Shown here piece after piece: positions 43,042 to 52,134 of a stretch of DNA of 53,236 nucleotides (position 1 is its first letter; every line of letters begins with the position of its first letter). The stretch is from Candidatus Poribacteria bacterium. Its GTDB lineage: Bacteria > Poribacteria > WGA-4E > WGA-3G. Position numbers and translations under genes: made by a program. The stretch lies in assembly GCA_021295715.1 (NCBI GenBank), contig JAGWBV010000002.1, positions 71,261-124,496 on the forward strand. Reading direction: 5' to 3'. A model generated the notes under the pieces. The model did no database searches, was not told where the DNA came from, and was given only the letters and a program-made list of their open reading frames with translations.

Positions 43042-45573
43042 ATGCAATGGAATCTAAGGAAACTACTTGTTGTTGCTGTGGGATTGGCGGTGTTATACGC
43101 GCCAGTAATACACGCTCAAAACGCAGCGACTCCGCAACCTGGTATGCAAACATTGCGTTGGAAAAATGGTGATGTCCTTCCCGGCAACCTACTGAAAAGC
43201 GCGTCTGGCGTGTTCCACTGGTCATCACCCTATTTTTCGGACGATCTGGCTGTTGATATTGGTGTATTGGATTCGGTTGCTTTCCCAAGGCAGTCTGCAC
43301 CTGCAACGGAGGCTTTTCGCGTTGGCACTGTATCGGGGGATATCTGGATCGCGAATATCGTTGATTCGGACGAGGATACCTTTCTCTTTTCCAGTGAGCG
43401 ACACGGTCGGTTTCGAGTGAATCGTGAGGCGATCTATACCCTTGAACGTCAGGCGCACCCGAATCTTATCTTCGACGGTTCCCAAATGACGAATTGGCAG
43501 AAGCCACGCGATCAGGATCATCGTGATGGTGGACTTCCGCAGGAATTACCTAAACCGGATGCGAATCAGCCCATATTGCTGTTCGGTGGAAATGCCCTTC
43601 CAGATTGGTACGCGGATCGCGGCGGTCATCCACGAACGGATAAAGTCAAGGCAAAAATCTTCTATGCACTTGACTGGCCCCAGCGTTTTGAGATAGACTT
43701 GGAGTTAGCATCAGCGGCGCGTCCTCCGGGTTTTGTTTTCGCACTTGGTAAAAATCTATACGAGGCATTGCGGTTAGAAACTTGGGTTAACGAACTCGTC
43801 GTCGTCCAAGGCACTCTGTTCGAGCCGGTATTGACGATTCAGCCGGATCGGCGAAACTTTCGTTTACGTCTTGCCTATAATGGAGATACAGGTGTACTGG
43901 AAGTCTTTGATTTTGCGGGCAATTTGCTCCTGAAATTGGACGAGGTGGGACAGACGGTTAAGGAAGCTGGGGTCTACATTTACAACCGAGGTCAGAATCT
44001 GACGGTGCGACGGTTAAGGGTCTACCGGCAGCCCATTGGCTCTACGAAGCAGCAAATCGATGTTTCCAAATCCCGGATCCACATGATGAATGGACAAGTC
44101 GTTTATGGCAAATTGTTCGTAGAGAAAGAAATTACTTATGTTCTTGATGACGACGGAAATCGGTATGACCTCGATATCCAACAAATTGACCGCGTTGTCC
44201 AACCGGGTGCTGCCTTAGTTGAAATGGAGCAACCCGTTGCATTGACATATCCCGACGGTGCGGTTTTGGGCGGCAAAATTGCACAGGTGAACCCAGATAG
44301 TGTATTGTTACAGACTGCGTTCTCAAATGAACCGATAGAATGCGTGTTTGAGGGTGCTTCACTGCTTCGGGTGGAAGTAGGAGCGACCTCCAGTTCACGA
44401 TTTCCACAGAATCATGGGCAAATTGAAGACGAGGATAGATTATTTCATCCGTCAGGGAATCTCCGTGGTCGTGTTCACTTCGATATGGAAGATGGATCGT
44501 TTATCCGTTGGAAACCTGTCGGTGCGTTGAAGGCAGTGCGACTGGCGAACATTCGGCAAGCCTACATAGAACGCAACAATAGGCGCGCATCGAAGATGTA
44601 TCCCTTTGACACGTCCCAGTTCCGTCATATATTGCATCTGAAAAGCGGTGAGATCATTCCGTGTCAAATCTCGTCATACGACGAAAAGACCGTCGGTTTC
44701 CAGTCTCCTTTTACCAGCGCACACTTGGTTGATTCGGCAGACGTGAAAGCACTTGAATTCTCTGGTAGAACACATGCGAACTATATCGACAGGGCACATT
44801 CGACAAACAACAAACCTTCCTATACCGTTTTGGGGCATGGAAAAGGAAACCGATTCAATAATCACGTAATCCATAGAATCGAGGTCAAAGGAGATGGTAA
44901 CTTAGAGGGATTTCTGGAAGGTGGCAAGATAGATGTGGAAGATGGCGAAATCATACTCATGGTAGATGGCAAGAAAATAAACATTCGTCCTGACCAGAAT
45001 ATGGCAGAAGTGATCTTTGATGATGGCGTATCTAAAAATTACAAGTTAGACGTGAAATTGGAGCGTGCGTTAACCATTCCGCGTTTCAGCCGTGACACCC
45101 CACCGAATCATATCTTGGTGGCAGAGAACGGTGATATGAAACGGGGCAAGCTGCTCAGCTTCGATGGAGAAACGATTCAATTTGATTCTAAGCTACGTCA
45201 GTTTTCCGTTCCTATAGACCGTGTAGCGCGGGTGGTCGAAGTCAGCAGAGAAGCGGTCAGCCATCAGCAATCGGCAGCCAGTAAAGAGAGCGTTAATCGA
45301 CCGAAAGCCTCTTATGCTGAGAACCAGAAGTCAATAGCCACTCAATCTGAGGTCTCTATGAGGTTAACCGATGGCTCAATTCTGATGTTTGAACCGCTTG
45401 AAATCAGAGATGATACATTGTTGGGACGTTCGTCAATTTACGGAGAAATAACAGTTCCGATCGAGAGTATTCAGCAGCTCTATCTCGGAGACACGACAGC
45501 GTCGTTTGAGGCAGCCTTCGCCGCGTGGGTGGTCCGTCCGGCGAAAGAGCCGGTGTTCAGCGACGAACCGTAA
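43042..45573 (+). CDS. Secreted protein with several small beta-barrel repeats and a LamG/DUF1080-like domain
   Basis: 843 residues; AAAAGGAG before the ATG comes from the repeat element. Signal peptide LLVVAVGLAVLYAPVIHAQ. A roughly 40-residue module of the form xxxGxxxxGxLxxxxxxxVxFxS recurs about six times: near residues 39 (RWKNGDVLPGNLLK), 346 (HMMNGQVVYGKL), 399 (YPDGAVLGGKI), 530 (HLKSGEIIPCQIS), 691 (VAENGDMKRGKLL) and 774 (LTDGSILMFEPLE). Residues about 140-330 form a jelly-roll domain (LIFDGSQMTNW; RFEIDLELASAARPPGFVFA). Residues about 737-767 derive from a TCAGC element in frame. I do not recognise a named family; the role is probably structural or carbohydrate-binding in the envelope. 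Confidence 0.7.
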   Translation: MQWNLRKLLVVAVGLAVLYAPVIHAQNAATPQPGMQTLRWKNGDVLPGNLLKSASGVFHWSSPYFSDDLAVDIGVLDSVAFPRQSAPATEAFRVGTVSGDIWIANIVDSDEDTFLFSSERHGRFRVNREAIYTLERQAHPNLIFDGSQMTNWQKPRDQDHRDGGLPQELPKPDANQPILLFGGNALPDWYADRGGHPRTDKVKAKIFYALDWPQRFEIDLELASAARPPGFVFALGKNLYEALRLETWVNELVVVQGTLFEPVLTIQPDRRNFRLRLAYNGDTGVLEVFDFAGNLLLKLDEVGQTVKEAGVYIYNRGQNLTVRRLRVYRQPIGSTKQQIDVSKSRIHMMNGQVVYGKLFVEKEITYVLDDDGNRYDLDIQQIDRVVQPGAALVEMEQPVALTYPDGAVLGGKIAQVNPDSVLLQTAFSNEPIECVFEGASLLRVEVGATSSSRFPQNHGQIEDEDRLFHPSGNLRGRVHFDMEDGSFIRWKPVGALKAVRLANIRQAYIERNNRRASKMYPFDTSQFRHILHLKSGEIIPCQISSYDEKTVGFQSPFTSAHLVDSADVKALEFSGRTHANYIDRAHSTNNKPSYTVLGHGKGNRFNNHVIHRIEVKGDGNLEGFLEGGKIDVEDGEIILMVDGKKINIRPDQNMAEVIFDDGVSKNYKLDVKLERALTIPRFSRDTPPNHILVAENGDMKRGKLLSFDGETIQFDSKLRQFSVPIDRVARVVEVSREAVSHQQSAASKESVNRPKASYAENQKSIATQSEVSMRLTDGSILMFEPLEIRDDTLLGRSSIYGEITVPIESIQQLYLGDTTASFEAAFAAWVVRPAKEPVFSDEP
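45252..45342. repeat. TCAGC element inserted in frame in the 843-residue protein gene
   Basis: GCGGTCAGCCATCAGCAATC, GGCAGCCAGTAAAGAGAGCG, a centre, CCGAAAGCCTCTTATGCTGA and AGTCAATAGCCACTC. The arms match the intergenic copies; it encodes SHQQSAASKESVN and the following residues without a stop. Confidence 0.75.
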
Positions 45574-45732
45574 TCCATTACAAGGATGCCAAAGAACAGA
45601 GCCTGCAACAATACGCAGAAATACTTTCTTCGCATTGGATTTTAGCGTTTGCAAAAACACGCAGGCGGGTCTACGTAAAGGCACTTCAAAATCTCAATTT
45701 CACCTGACCGAACCGCAAGGAATAATTAAAAA

Positions 45733-47646
45733 ATGAGCGTGAGAGCAATTCTGATCGGTTTGGCACTCGTCATTATACAAACAGCAATTACCCCCTATAA
45801 CGACTACTACCTCCAAGGGACAGATATTGCCGGAAATCATTTCCCTTTGGGGACAGTGTTCACACTGATTTTTCTCACCTTAGTCGTCAATCCCATTCTG
45901 AAAAAAGTATTTCCCCGAGCAGTGCTAAGTCCAGGCGAATTGATGATCGTCTGGGTGATGATGGTCATCAGTTCAGCGATTCCATCGAAAGGAATGGTCG
46001 GGTACTTACTACCCTATTTGGCGGCACCGGTCTATTTTGCTACACCTGAGAATGAGTGGGCAGAAACGCTGCATCCGCATTTCCGCGAATGGTTAATTGT
46101 GTGGGATGAACATGCCGTTACGGATTTCTATGAGGGAGAATCAATTGTTCCTTGGGTACTTTGGGCAAAACCGCTTGTTGTTTGGACGGTTTTCATCCTA
46201 CTGTTCTATGCGCTGACGATCTGCGTATCGGTTGTGTTAAGGAAACAGTGGGTTGAACGCGAGAGGTTCATCTTTCCGCTCGTTACTGTGCCTGTAGAGA
46301 TGGTTCAGCAAACCTCAATGCACGCCGGACTGAACAGTTTGTTCAGGAATCGGCTCGTGTGGGTAGGGTTTGGAATCGCCGCCTTTTTTCATCTACTTAA
46401 TGGATTACACGAGTATTTCCCCGCACTCCCGCGAATTCCGAATCGGTATGATTTGTATACCCCATTCACAGAGCGTCCGTGGATTGTGATGGGTTGGTGG
46501 CCCCAATTTCGGTTCTTTCTCTACTTCTCGGTTATCGGGATAACCTACTTTCTCGCAATGGAAGTGTCTTTCAGTTGCTGGTTTTTTTTCCTATTCTTCA
46601 AGTTACAGTACATCATCATCAACGCCTTTGCTATCCCTATCAGTCCGTGGATCTCTGCAAGAGGACAGACAATGGCTGCCTATGTGGTCATGGTTCTTGC
46701 CTTTCTGCTTAATAGTCGGACTCATATCACGGATCTCTTGAGGAGAACGTTTCTGGAGTCCACTTCATCTACAACGATCGACGATTCAGACGAGGTATTA
46801 CCGTATAGATGGGCGGTGCTGGGAACAATTCTTAGTTTTCTGTTGCTTGCGGGTCTCTGCGTCTATGCTGGGATGTCATTTTGGGTCGCCTGTAGCATTA
46901 TTGCGCTGTTCCTGATTGCTTCTACCGCGCTGTCATGGATGGTCGTCAACGGTGGAATGCTACTGATCCAAGCACCGATGTACCCTGTGGAATACTTTGA
47001 GATTATTACGGGTTCAAGAATTATTAACGCAAATAGCTTAGCACTCTTGGGATTTCAGCGGGTAATGATGCGCGACTGGGGCGGTATTTTGATGCCGAGC
47101 GTTTTGCACGGCTTCAAAGCGGCGGATCCGGTCGGATTAAATCGAAGAAGTATCCTTGGGGCAATGGTGCTCTCGATTGCTGTTGCTATCGGTGTTTCCT
47201 ATGTTGCATCGCTGCCGTTGATTTATGAAAAAGGCGGCTTAAATCTGCAGAGAGGTCCCTTCGTCGGATCACCGAGATACTTTAATCATATCGTCTCACT
47301 GATTCAGTATCCGAAAGACGCGAAATTGGGGGAAGCGTACAGCATGCTCTTGGGAACCGGAATCACTACCTTTCTCTTGATTATGCAGCGTCAATTTATG
47401 TGGTGGCAACTTCACCCGATTGGATATGTGATGGGCGCGGTGTATTCCTCCTATTTCCTCTGGTCCTGTATATGTATTGGCTGGTTTTTGAAGTATCTGG
47501 CACTGAAATCGGGTGGGATCGGATCCTATAGAAGGCTTCGACCGCTGTTTATGGGATTGGTTATCGGCGAGTTTGGTATTGTAGGGGTTTGGATGATAAT
47601 CGGAATGTTTACGGGTGTGAATTACCAAGGTGCCTTACCCGGATAA
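45733..47646 (+). CDS. Polytopic membrane protein (DUF6785/DUF6784-like)
   Basis: 637 residues; CAAGGAATAATTAAAAA precedes the ATG. I count at least ten membrane helices, for example LGTVFTLIFLTLVVNPIL, MIVWVMMVISSAIPSKGMVG, VWTVFILLFYALTICVSVVL, LGTILSFLLLAGLCVYAGMS, CSIIALFLIASTALSWMVVN and LVIGEFGIVGVWMIIGMFTG. The LSPGELMIVWVMM opening and the VERERFIFPLVTVPVEMVQQ loop fit the DUF6785-type family found in PVC and related bacteria, often in gene sets for exported glycan or protein turnover. A transport role is possible but unproven. It is the last gene of the long operon. Confidence 0.75.
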   Translation: MSVRAILIGLALVIIQTAITPYNDYYLQGTDIAGNHFPLGTVFTLIFLTLVVNPILKKVFPRAVLSPGELMIVWVMMVISSAIPSKGMVGYLLPYLAAPVYFATPENEWAETLHPHFREWLIVWDEHAVTDFYEGESIVPWVLWAKPLVVWTVFILLFYALTICVSVVLRKQWVERERFIFPLVTVPVEMVQQTSMHAGLNSLFRNRLVWVGFGIAAFFHLLNGLHEYFPALPRIPNRYDLYTPFTERPWIVMGWWPQFRFFLYFSVIGITYFLAMEVSFSCWFFFLFFKLQYIIINAFAIPISPWISARGQTMAAYVVMVLAFLLNSRTHITDLLRRTFLESTSSTTIDDSDEVLPYRWAVLGTILSFLLLAGLCVYAGMSFWVACSIIALFLIASTALSWMVVNGGMLLIQAPMYPVEYFEIITGSRIINANSLALLGFQRVMMRDWGGILMPSVLHGFKAADPVGLNRRSILGAMVLSIAVAIGVSYVASLPLIYEKGGLNLQRGPFVGSPRYFNHIVSLIQYPKDAKLGEAYSMLLGTGITTFLLIMQRQFMWWQLHPIGYVMGAVYSSYFLWSCICIGWFLKYLALKSGGIGSYRRLRPLFMGLVIGEFGIVGVWMIIGMFTGVNYQGALPG

Positions 47647-47754
47647 TTTTCCCCTACTCGTTTCTTGAGCGTCTGTGTAAACCCTTATACCCAACGCTCG
47701 TTAAAAATACAAGGTCCTCAAGGATTTTCGTTCAGATCGCTAAGGAGGTAAATT

Positions 47755-48738
47755 ATGAAGTTGATGTTTCCTAAAGGAATCATAAAACTGTTCTGTTTAC
47801 AGAAGTGTTTTTTGGCAGTATTGGCAGGCCTTTTCACCGTATTGGCAAATCAGACTCCCGCGGATGTTATGAAGATCGCCTTCACCTCAACCAGAAATGG
47901 TAATTCTGAAATCTATGTGATGAATACCGATGGAACAAATCCGGTCAGACTCACTAAAAATCCGGCATCAGACAGTGGGCCCACTTGGTCTCCAGACGGT
48001 AAGCGCATTGCTTTTACCTCGAACCCAAAAGGCGTCTACGATATCTATGCGATAAATGCTGATGGGACAAACCGCATCAATCTCACACGAAATTCGTCAG
48101 GCGACTTTGGTGCTGATTGGTCTCCGGATGGGACGCAAATCGTCTATGGTTCAAACCGAGGGAACGAAGAGATCTATATCATGCGCGCAGATGGTAGCAA
48201 GCCTACGAATATCTCACGGCATGTAAAAGCCGACCGCCACCCAGATTGGTCTCCGGATGGAACACGAATTGCCTTCACCTCAGACCGAGATGGTGATCGT
48301 GAGATCTATGTGATAGGCGTTGGTGGAGGCAGACCTATTCAACTGACGAAAAACTTGGAACCATGGGACAGGGCTGCTGCCTGGTCTCCAGATGGCAAGC
48401 GAATTGCCTTCACTTCAGGCAGAGATGGTGATTTTGAAATCTATGTGATGGATGCCGATGGTTCCGATACCATTCAACTAACGCATAACCTATTCGCATT
48501 TGATGATCATGCTGCCTGGTCTCCAGATGGGACAAAAATCGCCTTCAGTTCTGACCGAGATGGTGAGGATGACATCTATGTGATGAATGACGACGGCTCC
48601 AACCCTGTCAATCTCACTCAAAATCTGGCTGGCAGTAATAGGAGTCCCGCTTGGCAGCCGCTACCGTTAGCGGTTTCGCCGCAAGAAAAGTTGGTGACGC
48701 TGTGGGGAAACCTCAAAAGCAAGCAGAAACCGTATTAG
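47755..48738 (+). CDS. Secreted PD40 (TolB-type) beta-propeller protein with C-terminal TTxW-type tail
   Basis: 327 residues; AAGGAGGT lies 7 bases before the ATG. Signal peptide [19 protein letters not shown]. Six very regular PD40 blades: [84 protein letters not shown] and a closing AWQPLP. The high blade-to-blade identity suggests recent internal amplification. It ends [20 protein letters not shown] plus KPY; Thr-Thr has become Val-Thr-Leu before Trp-Gly, the most diverged tail of the six. Faces a convergent enolase-family gene. Confidence 0.88.
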   Translation: MKLMFPKGIIKLFCLQKCFLAVLAGLFTVLANQTPADVMKIAFTSTRNGNSEIYVMNTDGTNPVRLTKNPASDSGPTWSPDGKRIAFTSNPKGVYDIYAINADGTNRINLTRNSSGDFGADWSPDGTQIVYGSNRGNEEIYIMRADGSKPTNISRHVKADRHPDWSPDGTRIAFTSDRDGDREIYVIGVGGGRPIQLTKNLEPWDRAAAWSPDGKRIAFTSGRDGDFEIYVMDADGSDTIQLTHNLFAFDDHAAWSPDGTKIAFSSDRDGEDDIYVMNDDGSNPVNLTQNLAGSNRSPAWQPLPLAVSPQEKLVTLWGNLKSKQKPY

Positions 48739-48792
48739 TGGCGAGATGTTTGCTTGGGTGTTTCCGCCAAGAGCCCTCGGCAGCGAAGAAGC

Positions 48793-48814
48793 GGTGTATA
48801 CTTCAAAATACACC
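48793..48814. terminator. Hairpin between convergent genes
   Basis: GGTGTAT (48793-48799) and ATACACC (48808-48814) with loop ACTTCAAA, flanked by a weaker AGCGA/TCGCT pairing. Could end transcription from both sides. Confidence 0.45.
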
Positions 48815-48826
48815 CGTCGCTGAAAT

Positions 48827-49960
48827 TTAGGCGATGCCAAAATGGTCAGACCCCGGCATGAGATATTCTCTGGCAACGTCTGCGTTGATTTCGATACCCA
48901 GTCCCGGCTGCTCTGGCACCACAAATGCGCTATCCTGCATGAGGGGCTCGTTGGTAATTGCGAGATCCCATCGCCATTCAACTTGATCGGCATGATATGG
49001 AAGTTCCATAACGATGAAGTTCCGCACGGCGGCACAAACATGTGCTGTCGCTGTCATTCCGATTGGCGACGTGATGTTGTGTGCAGCAAATGGGATGTAA
49101 TAGAGGTCTGCGAGATCCGCAATTTTCTTCGCCTCAAGCATTCCGCCTGTTCCAGACACATCAACATGTAGCATATCACACGCTTGGGCCTGAATCAACT
49201 CTCGGAAACCGTCTCGTCGGAACAGGAATTCACCGGTACAGATCGGAATGGAGGTCGCGGAACTCACCTTCGCCATCGCTTCAACGTTATCATTCGGCAC
49301 TGGATCCTCCAAGAACATTAAATCGAACGGTTCTAAGCGTTCGGCAAGTTTCATCGCCGAATGGGTGCTGAATAGGCTGTGACAGTCAATACTGATGTCG
49401 ATTCCATCGCCAGCAGCCTCCCGTGCAGCGGCGACCAAAGATGTCATTTTCTGTAATTCCGCTGTGCTGAGTTCCCGATTGACCGTATCCTGCTTGAGTT
49501 CGTTTGCGGAGTTATCGATGTCAAATTTGATTGCTTGGTAGCCGTCTGCAACGCCTTCTTTGGCGCGTTGTGCCCAGCCTTCAGGTGTGTTCCCTTTTCC
49601 GTGTCCGACATCGGCATAGAGTCGGATACGATCCCGATATTTTCCACCTAATAGCTGATAGACCGGCACGCCCAGGCTTTTCCCAAGTATATCCCACAAT
49701 GCTGTCTCTATTCCACCGATAGCCGATAAACCCATTGCGTATCGGTTGCTCGCTGCACCAATCATTCGGTGGTAGAGGGGTTCTATGTTTCTTGGATCCG
49801 CGCCGATAAGTATCTTTTTGAATTGCAGGATAATTTCAGCGATTCCTGCGCCAGGATGCGCCTCACCTATCCCCGTCAATCCGTCATCGGTTTTAATCTG
49901 GACGTAGTTCCACTGTTTGTAGCCTTTTAACGTCATCGCTTTTACATCAGTAATTTTCAT
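48827..49960 (-). CDS. Enolase-superfamily sugar-acid dehydratase (galactonate-dehydratase-like)
   Basis: 377 residues from ATG 49960 (AAAGGA upstream); the earlier GTG-frame start lies outside the ribosome site. Metal ligands are complete: Asp192 (ISIDCHS), Glu218 (MFLEDPVP) and Glu244 (ICTGEFLF). His294 (FAAHNITSPIG) is the expected base on the strand-7 side, and Lys145-x-Asp147 (AIKFDID) matches the galactonate-dehydratase subgroup. It should remove water from a sugar acid in the cytosol. In contrast, the enolase-family protein at 10742 has lost its third ligand. Downstream on the same strand of the S51 peptidase gene. Confidence 0.85.
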   Translation of the reverse strand: MKITDVKAMTLKGYKQWNYVQIKTDDGLTGIGEAHPGAGIAEIILQFKKILIGADPRNIEPLYHRMIGAASNRYAMGLSAIGGIETALWDILGKSLGVPVYQLLGGKYRDRIRLYADVGHGKGNTPEGWAQRAKEGVADGYQAIKFDIDNSANELKQDTVNRELSTAELQKMTSLVAAAREAAGDGIDISIDCHSLFSTHSAMKLAERLEPFDLMFLEDPVPNDNVEAMAKVSSATSIPICTGEFLFRRDGFRELIQAQACDMLHVDVSGTGGMLEAKKIADLADLYYIPFAAHNITSPIGMTATAHVCAAVRNFIVMELPYHADQVEWRWDLAITNEPLMQDSAFVVPEQPGLGIEINADVAREYLMPGSDHFGIA

Positions 49961-50030
49961 ATCTATTCCTTTCTGTGTATGAAATCGGCTGAAAGAATCA
50001 ATAGGTGCTGTAATCCGAAGCAATGTGGTG

Positions 50031-50780
50031 TTATTTACGCTTCAAGAGATTGTCCAAAGGTGTATATTCACCCTCTTGAGGTAATTCCGAAACAACAGCG
50101 CGCCCCTTCCGTTTGAAGAGTTTGTATGCCTTTGCATTCGGAGCAGAGGTAATCACGCGGTAATGATTTCCAACAATCTCAATCGCAGCGTTATTGTCGC
50201 AGGCAATTCCGATACCACCGCGTTTTTCAATCATCTTCGAGAAGGCATCTTCCCGCTTCTCGCTGTGGTAATGCGGGCAATACGTAGCATTGATGAATCC
50301 CAATCCACCCACACGGATATAGTCCCAAGCTACGTTGTCCGAGAAGGAGCGAGAATCACTGCAACCGTATCTGAACCAGCAAATCGCGCCTGCGCTGAGA
50401 CCTGACAGGACAATACCACGAGACGCGGCTTCTGCTAAAACAGTATTCAATCCCAATCGTCTCCATATTTTCATCATCCTATAGGTATTTCCACCACCGA
50501 CATAAACGAGATCTGACTCCAACACCAATGCTGACATCTTCTCAAATGTTGGAGGATTTTGGATTAGATTGAGGGTGCGTGTTTGGCAACCGAAGTGCTC
50601 ACCGTAACACGTCTCAAAGGTATCCGCATACCCAGCAGGGTCGCCACTGGCAGTTGGAATAAAGAGTGCCTTTGGTCGTGTTTTACCGGTCAATTCGATG
50701 ATGCGTTTGTCGATATCGGCGGTTTCCAGTAATTTAAGTTCTCCACCACCGATTGCGACAATCTTACGTGTTGTGTTCAC
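50031..50780 (-). CDS. Peptidase S51-like (dipeptidase E/cyanophycinase-type) protein
   Basis: 249 residues from a GTG at 50780 (GGAGA 7 bases upstream). Class I glutamine-amidotransferase-like fold of family S51: IVAIGGGELKLLET opening, LVYVGGGNTYRMMKIWRRLG, nucleophile Ser129 in the elbow GLSAGAICW, and the His segment NATYCPHYHSEK. S51 enzymes release Asp-containing dipeptides or act on cyanophycin. No signal peptide, so cytosolic. It stands 70 bases upstream of the galactonate-dehydratase-like gene on the same strand, so the two are probably co-transcribed. Confidence 0.88.
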   Translation of the reverse strand: MNTTRKIVAIGGGELKLLETADIDKRIIELTGKTRPKALFIPTASGDPAGYADTFETCYGEHFGCQTRTLNLIQNPPTFEKMSALVLESDLVYVGGGNTYRMMKIWRRLGLNTVLAEAASRGIVLSGLSAGAICWFRYGCSDSRSFSDNVAWDYIRVGGLGFINATYCPHYHSEKREDAFSKMIEKRGGIGIACDNNAAIEIVGNHYRVITSAPNAKAYKLFKRKGRAVVSELPQEGEYTPLDNLLKRK

Positions 50781-51010
50781 TCAATTATCTCCGAAACTGC
50801 CGATGCGTGTTGATGAGAAAAATTACAATTATGTTGCGCCTGTTAAGTATTCATGATAGCATATCCTTTGAGATTGTGCAACAGCGACGGAAGGTTTTTA
50901 ATTATACCTTGCGGTTAGAGAGCGTGACGTTGAGCTTTGAGGTATCTTTTTGAAATCCGCTCTCCATTTCATTACGAGCTATGCGTTGAGTGATATAAGG
51001 AGATTAACTA

Positions 51011-51901
51011 ATGGCAGATCAGGAAATTAAGACCGCTTATGAACGTGATGGTTATGTGGTGGTCAGAGACCTTATTGATGATAGGGATTTAGAACCCATT
51101 CGAGATTTCATCAAGGCAAAGGTTGATGCGCATAGCCGTGAGCTGTATAGTGAAGGGAAACTATCGTCGCGCTATGAAAACGAATCCTTTGTGCGGCGTT
51201 ATGCAGCGATCTGCGAAGAGTTGGATATAGTGCCTCGTAACTGGTCTTTCGGTATGTATGGACGTGAGTTTTACGATCTCTACAACCTCCCCGGTGTTCT
51301 TAACGTGCTTCGTCTTCTCTTGGGTCCTGAAGTCTCGAATATCGGCACGCCTGCGTTACGAACGAAACTCCCCGGAAGCGTGATTACCTCATTCCCGTGG
51401 CACCAAGACAGTCAATATCTCGATCAGTCAACTATCGGGAAAAAAGAGAAGCACACGGGTGGTCTTCACATGGTTACGGTATGGGTGCCGCTGGTGGAAG
51501 CGACGGTCGAAAATGGGTGTTGTTGGGTCATTCCGGGGAGTCACCGTTGGGGTTTGCTGGACGGTGCGCGCGGAGCAGACTCAAACGTCCGAATGGAGGA
51601 AGACGTTGAAGCGCGTGGAACACCAACGCCTATCCCTCTGAAACCCGGTGGTGCGTTGTTCATGTCGAACCTTTGCGTGCATACCAGTAAAGTGAACACA
51701 ACGCGGAAATCCCGTTGGAGTATCGACTTCCGCTACTTTCCGACACCTGATCGGGCAGACATGACTGCCGGAGCACGCGAAGCCGCCGAATTTGTGAAAA
51801 ACAAAGCACTGAAGGGACGAAGAGTGCCGCTTGTCGTGATTTCCGAAGGCGACAAACCGACGTGGGAGGAGTGGGACGCAGCGCATCGTAAATTGGATTG
51901 A
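51011..51901 (+). CDS. Phytanoyl-CoA dioxygenase (PhyH) family protein
   Basis: 296 residues; AAGGAG lies 7 bases before the ATG. A plain PhyH fold without extra domain: AYERDGYVVVRDLIDD opening, His131-x-Asp133 (FPWHQDSQY), His224 (NLCVHTSKVN) and Arg235 for 2-oxoglutarate binding, then the NGCCWVIPGSHRWGLL strand. It hydroxylates an unknown lipid or secondary metabolite using Fe(II) and 2-oxoglutarate. It is divergent from the S51 peptidase gene and ends at a good terminator, so it is probably a single-gene unit. Confidence 0.92.
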   Translation: MADQEIKTAYERDGYVVVRDLIDDRDLEPIRDFIKAKVDAHSRELYSEGKLSSRYENESFVRRYAAICEELDIVPRNWSFGMYGREFYDLYNLPGVLNVLRLLLGPEVSNIGTPALRTKLPGSVITSFPWHQDSQYLDQSTIGKKEKHTGGLHMVTVWVPLVEATVENGCCWVIPGSHRWGLLDGARGADSNVRMEEDVEARGTPTPIPLKPGGALFMSNLCVHTSKVNTTRKSRWSIDFRYFPTPDRADMTAGAREAAEFVKNKALKGRRVPLVVISEGDKPTWEEWDAAHRKLD

Positions 51902-52036
51902 ATGAATCCCTACTCTTCATAATGCTCTGGATTTTTTATGAGTCTACTATGAAGTCGCTTGTATGAAGCAGTTATCTTTTTATCTCACAGATGAATTGCT
52001 TAGTCTTGTATCAAAAAAGAATATTTTGACCAAGCC

Positions 52037-52046
52037 AGCCATGGCT
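52037..52046. repeat. Short palindrome CCAGCCATGGCTGG (core)
   Basis: A perfect self-complementary 14-base sequence (about 52035-52048) just before the terminator; significance unknown. Confidence 0.3.
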
Positions 52047-52058
52047 GGAGGAAAATAA

Positions 52059-52088
52059 AAAGGCATTGACTGACTTGCCAATGCCTTT
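52059..52088. terminator. Bidirectional rho-independent terminator
   Basis: AAAGGCATTG (52059-52068) and CAATGCCTTT (52079-52088) form a 10-base stem with a 10-base loop, flanked by AAAA and T-rich ends, between the convergent PhyH and beta-barrel genes. Confidence 0.7.
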
Positions 52089-52134
52089 CTGTGACGAGAT
52101 TATAACCTAAATCTATCTATAGGCAACGCTTCAT

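Noticed and set aside
45574-45707. Open frame continuing after the 843-residue protein (HYKDAKEQSLQQ and on)
   Set aside because: No start, no motif, ends before the next gene; treated as non-coding spacer.
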